The position numbers and the translations under genes are program-made. Below, piece by piece: positions 9,011 through 10,992 of a DNA stretch of 10,992 bases. The notes under the pieces were generated by a model. It was not told the origin of the DNA and searched no databases. It worked only from the letters and a program-made list of their open reading frames with translations. The stretch is from Prevotellaceae bacterium (GTDB lineage: Bacteria; Bacteroidota; Bacteroidia; Bacteroidales; UBA932), in the NCBI GenBank assembly GCA_031278135.1, contig JAITKY010000219.1, positions 1-10,992 of the forward strand. Reading direction: 5' to 3'. Numbering within the stretch: the stretch's first letter is position 1; every line of letters starts with the position of its first letter.

Positions 9011-9188
9011 AACAATTTGTTTGAACTGCACACTAACAGTTTCGTTTTTTTCGATATTTCGATCTCCGAAACGAATTGATAAGATTGATCTGTTGCGGTT
9101 TCGATGACCGGAAAATTTTTAATCGACAATAAAATATTCAACGGAATACAGACGAAACAGTCGAAATGAACAGAATATCCAGCATTCT

Positions 9189-9257
9189 TGAGCAGGATGA
9201 TAGAATGATAGACTGTCTGGCATTCTGTACATTCTATCATTATGTAAATTTTGCTCA
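9189..9257. repeat. nested inverted repeat in the leuC/BACON intergenic region
   Basis: A perfect 11-base inverted repeat, ATGATAGAATG (9197-9207) and CATTCTATCAT (9230-9240), encloses a 22-base spacer that itself contains AGAC/GTCT. Outside it lies a second matched pair, TGAGCA (9189-9194) and TGCTCA (9252-9257), so the whole forms an interrupted palindrome of 69 bases. No T tract follows on either strand, so it is not an intrinsic terminator. It could be an operator, a structured 5' region, or the remnant of a small mobile repeat. Confidence 0.65.
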
Positions 9258-9289
9258 GATTTTCCTGTAAAAAACTCAAAAAAATGTAG

Positions 9290-9297
9290 CATTTTTG
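9290..9297 (+). promoter_or_regulatory. possible promoter for the BACON lipoprotein / TonB receptor genes
   Basis: CATTTTTG matches TAnnTTTG at every position but the first, and is followed by CAGCC as is common after such elements. It would give an A/T-rich untranslated leader of about 55 bases with no Shine-Dalgarno-like sequence but an A-rich stretch just before the ATG at 9361. Confidence 0.4.
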
Positions 9298-9360
9298 CAG
9301 CCAAATTAAGTTAAACAACAATAAAAAAGAATTAATAATATTAAAAATTTATATAAAAAC

Positions 9361-9753
9361 ATGAAAAAAAATATGATTTTACTAGCAGGATTAATGTTGA
9401 CCATTCTCTTGTGTTTCGCATCAAGTTGCAGCAAAGATGAAGATTCAACACAAGTTAATGAGGTATTGGAAGTTGATCAGTCAGAACTTACATTCACACA
9501 AACAGGAGAAAGCAAAGAATTTACTGTTTTATACGCAGGCGAATGGTATTTTGAAGCAACCGGATTAGAAGGATATTATGGTTTGGATAAGGCTGACGTC
9601 AAGGATTTTACTATTGAACCTGCTTCAGGCAAGGGAAATACCAAAGTTACAGTAACATTGAAAAATGACTTAACTGAAAGTTATGACGTTGCCTTAAAAG
9701 TAGTTACAGCAAACAATCAGCTCATTGTCAAATTGAAAGCTGTTACAAATTAA
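9361..9753 (+). CDS. Small surface lipoprotein with a BACON-like domain
   Basis: The 130-residue product starts MKKN followed by a long hydrophobic stretch and the lipobox-like FASSC with Cys23 as the lipidated residue. The next residues, SKDED, are the Lys/acidic type of lipoprotein export signal that directs Bacteroidota lipoproteins to the outer surface. Residues about 35-128 resemble one BACON (immunoglobulin-like) domain: LEVDQSELTFTQTGESKEFTV, then GEWYFEA with the conserved Trp, FTIEPASGKGNTKVTVTL, and terminal beta strands. BACON domains are usually accessory modules of glycan-degrading or mucin-binding proteins, but carbohydrate binding is not proven for most. Here the domain is the whole mature protein, with no enzyme attached. 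The gene ends 4 bases before the TonB-dependent receptor and should be co-transcribed with it. Inferred role: an exposed accessory or binding component of that receptor. Confidence 0.8.
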   Translation: MKKNMILLAGLMLTILLCFASSCSKDEDSTQVNEVLEVDQSELTFTQTGESKEFTVLYAGEWYFEATGLEGYYGLDKADVKDFTIEPASGKGNTKVTVTLKNDLTESYDVALKVVTANNQLIVKLKAVTN

Positions 9754-9757
9754 CGGT

Positions 9758-10992
9758 ATGGATTATAAAATGCCGAAAATAGTTGGTTTTATTTTACTTT
9801 TTTGCATTTCTGTTTCGTTATCTGCACAAAATTATATTGTTAGCGGATATATACGTGATGCTGAAACGAAAGAAGTTCTTGTCGGGAGCGGCATTTATGA
9901 AATAGAGAGTAAAAAGGGTTGTACTGCAAACGACTACGGATTTTACAGTTTGACATTACCGAGGGGGAATGGAATAATTCGTTATTCGTCCCTCGGTTAT
10001 ACAAACTGGGAAATAAATATAGATTTGATAAAAGATACTGTTATTCAAATATACTTAAAACCGGTATCCGAAGAATTGAAAGAAGTAGTGATTAGCAGCG
10101 CTATTAAATTGAAAGATATGCGGTTAGGGACAACAAATGTATCCGTACAACAGATAAAAAATACACCTGCATTACTTGGCGAGACCGATTTGATGAAATC
10201 GTTACAATTTATGCCGGGCGTACAACATACTACTGAAGGGAAAAGCGATTTGTCGGTTCGTGGCGGCAGTCCTGACCAAAATTTAATTCTTTTAGATGGT
10301 GTTGCCATTTACAACGCAAATCATGTTTTTGGCTTCCTTTCCGTCTTCAATACCGATGCTTTAAAGAAAGTAACTTTGTATAAATCAAGCTTTCCGGCAC
10401 GATTCGGCGGACGGCTTTCGTCCATTATAGACATCACAACTAAGGACGGTAATAAAGAAGTATTTTCCGGCTCGGCTTCTATTGGTTTGCCTACATTAAA
10501 ATTCAATATAGAGGGACCGATTGTGAAAGATAAAACTTCGTTTACCTTTTCGGCGAGAAGAACTTACATGGATTTGTTGGTAGATGCGGCAAATAAATGG
10601 TTTATTAAAGATAATTCGGAAAGTCGCGCTAACTTCTTTTTTCACGACCTTAATGCAAAAATTCATCACAAAATTGATGATAAAACATACATATATTTAA
10701 GCGCTTACAACGGAAACGACAAATTGGAACAGGTAACCTCCGAAATAGAAGATAAAGAAACCGGACATAATTCATCTATGGAAAAATGGGATTGGGGAAA
10801 TACCATTATTTCCGGAAAATTGAGCAGAATACTCTCGCCAAACCTTTTCTTTAAAAGTACATTGACATACAATAAATATCATTATAAAATTACTACTGAT
10901 GATGAATATCTCAATGAGGACGATTCATGGGGAGTACAAAAAGCGTACCGGAACTTTTTATTTTCTTCGGGGATAAAAGATTATTCCATTTT
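9758..10992 (+). CDS. TonB-dependent receptor with carboxypeptidase-regulatory-like domain (partial, 3' end off window)
   Basis: An open frame of 411 codons plus 2 bases runs from the ATG at 9758 past the window edge; the C-terminal part is missing. A second ATG at 9770 gives the more classic signal start MPKIVGF. With either start, a signal peptide ends at SLSA|Q (about residue 23). Residues 26-101 form a carboxypeptidase-regulatory-like domain (VSGYIRDAETKEVL, NDYGFYSLTLPRG, RYSSLGY). The plug follows: VVISSAI (110-116), LQFMPGVQ (149-156), SVRGGSPDQNLILLDGV (166-182), YNANHVFGFLSVFN (185-198), FPARFGGRLSSIIDI near 215-230. After it come barrel strands. The plug matches the group of outer-membrane receptors with SVRGGSPDQN and HLFGFFSVFN motifs that, as I recall, are often followed by a DUF4249 lipoprotein gene, rather than classic SusC. 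It imports a ligand across the outer membrane using TonB energy; the ligand cannot be told from the sequence. Confidence 0.93.
   Translation, partial: MDYKMPKIVGFILLFCISVSLSAQNYIVSGYIRDAETKEVLVGSGIYEIESKKGCTANDYGFYSLTLPRGNGIIRYSSLGYTNWEINIDLIKDTVIQIYLKPVSEELKEVVISSAIKLKDMRLGTTNVSVQQIKNTPALLGETDLMKSLQFMPGVQHTTEGKSDLSVRGGSPDQNLILLDGVAIYNANHVFGFLSVFNTDALKKVTLYKSSFPARFGGRLSSIIDITTKDGNKEVFSGSASIGLPTLKFNIEGPIVKDKTSFTFSARRTYMDLLVDAANKWFIKDNSESRANFFFHDLNAKIHHKIDDKTYIYLSAYNGNDKLEQVTSEIEDKETGHNSSMEKWDWGNTIISGKLSRILSPNLFFKSTLTYNKYHYKITTDDEYLNEDDSWGVQKAYRNFLFSSGIKDYSI

Larger units (their letters stand above)
8971..9360. other. 390-base divergent intergenic region
   Basis: This region separates leuC (- strand) from the BACON lipoprotein gene (+ strand). 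It holds the leuC -7 element, a near-match promoter for the BACON gene, the nested inverted repeat at 9189-9257, and a small inverted repeat GTTTCG/CGAAAC (9039-9044 and 9067-9072). CATTCT occurs three times on the + strand (9183, 9221, 9230). A minus-strand frame from the ATG at 9240 down to the TAG at 8974 (88 codons) is open but matches no family I recognise and contains the presumed leuC promoter, so it is not called as a gene. Confidence 0.6.

Noticed and set aside
9119..9304. Minus-strand frame of 61 codons in the leuC/BACON gap
   Set aside because: It would need a TTG start, overlaps another open frame, matches no known family and has no promoter or ribosome-binding signal of its own.
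9241..9321. N-terminal extension of the 88-codon minus-strand frame to a TTG at 9321
   Set aside because: The extension relies on a TTG start in A/T-rich sequence overlapping the presumed promoter of the opposite gene; the first ATG is at 9240.
9758..10992. Classic SusC-type glycan importer with SusD partner
   Set aside because: The plug sequence belongs to the other common receptor group with the SVRGGSPDQN motif, and no SusD-like gene is in the window. The glycan role is therefore not claimed.

Overview
The window looks like chromosomal DNA of a Bacteroidota bacterium, most likely of the order Bacteroidales. Three things support this. Proteins typical of that phylum are present: a DUF4270-type lipoprotein, a BACON-domain lipoprotein with an acidic +2 to +6 tail, and a TonB-dependent receptor with an N-terminal carboxypeptidase-regulatory-like domain. 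Sequences matching the phylum's TAnnTTTG -7 promoter element lie upstream of metH and leuC, with a near match before the BACON gene. The gene starts I examined have A/T-rich leaders rather than clear Shine-Dalgarno sequences. No rRNA, tRNA, CRISPR array, transposase or phage gene was recognised.

Left part (1-4776, + strand): a short repeat- and hairpin-containing leader and promoter, then a full-length cobalamin-dependent methionine synthase gene (metH), then a pirin-family bicupin gene. A strong bidirectional terminator at 4739-4776 separates this part from the convergent block.

Middle part (4815-8970, - strand): read in the direction of transcription, this is leuC (large subunit of 3-isopropylmalate dehydratase), a DUF4270-family lipoprotein, and an outer-membrane beta-barrel protein whose start is only 9 bases after the lipoprotein stop. 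The last two probably form one envelope operon. leuC has no leuD beside it in this window.

Right part (8971-10992): a 390-base divergent intergenic region with a notable nested inverted repeat, then on the + strand a small BACON-like lipoprotein and, 4 bases later, a TonB-dependent receptor that runs off the window edge. These two probably form a surface uptake or binding unit whose later genes lie outside.

Most of the content is conventional metabolism and envelope biology. I do not see a clear new multi-gene system. The points most worth a second look are the pirin homologue with a substituted metal ligand (Val104 where Glu is usual), the nested inverted repeat at 9189-9257 with a small CX2C-containing reading frame starting inside it, and the BACON lipoprotein/receptor pair.
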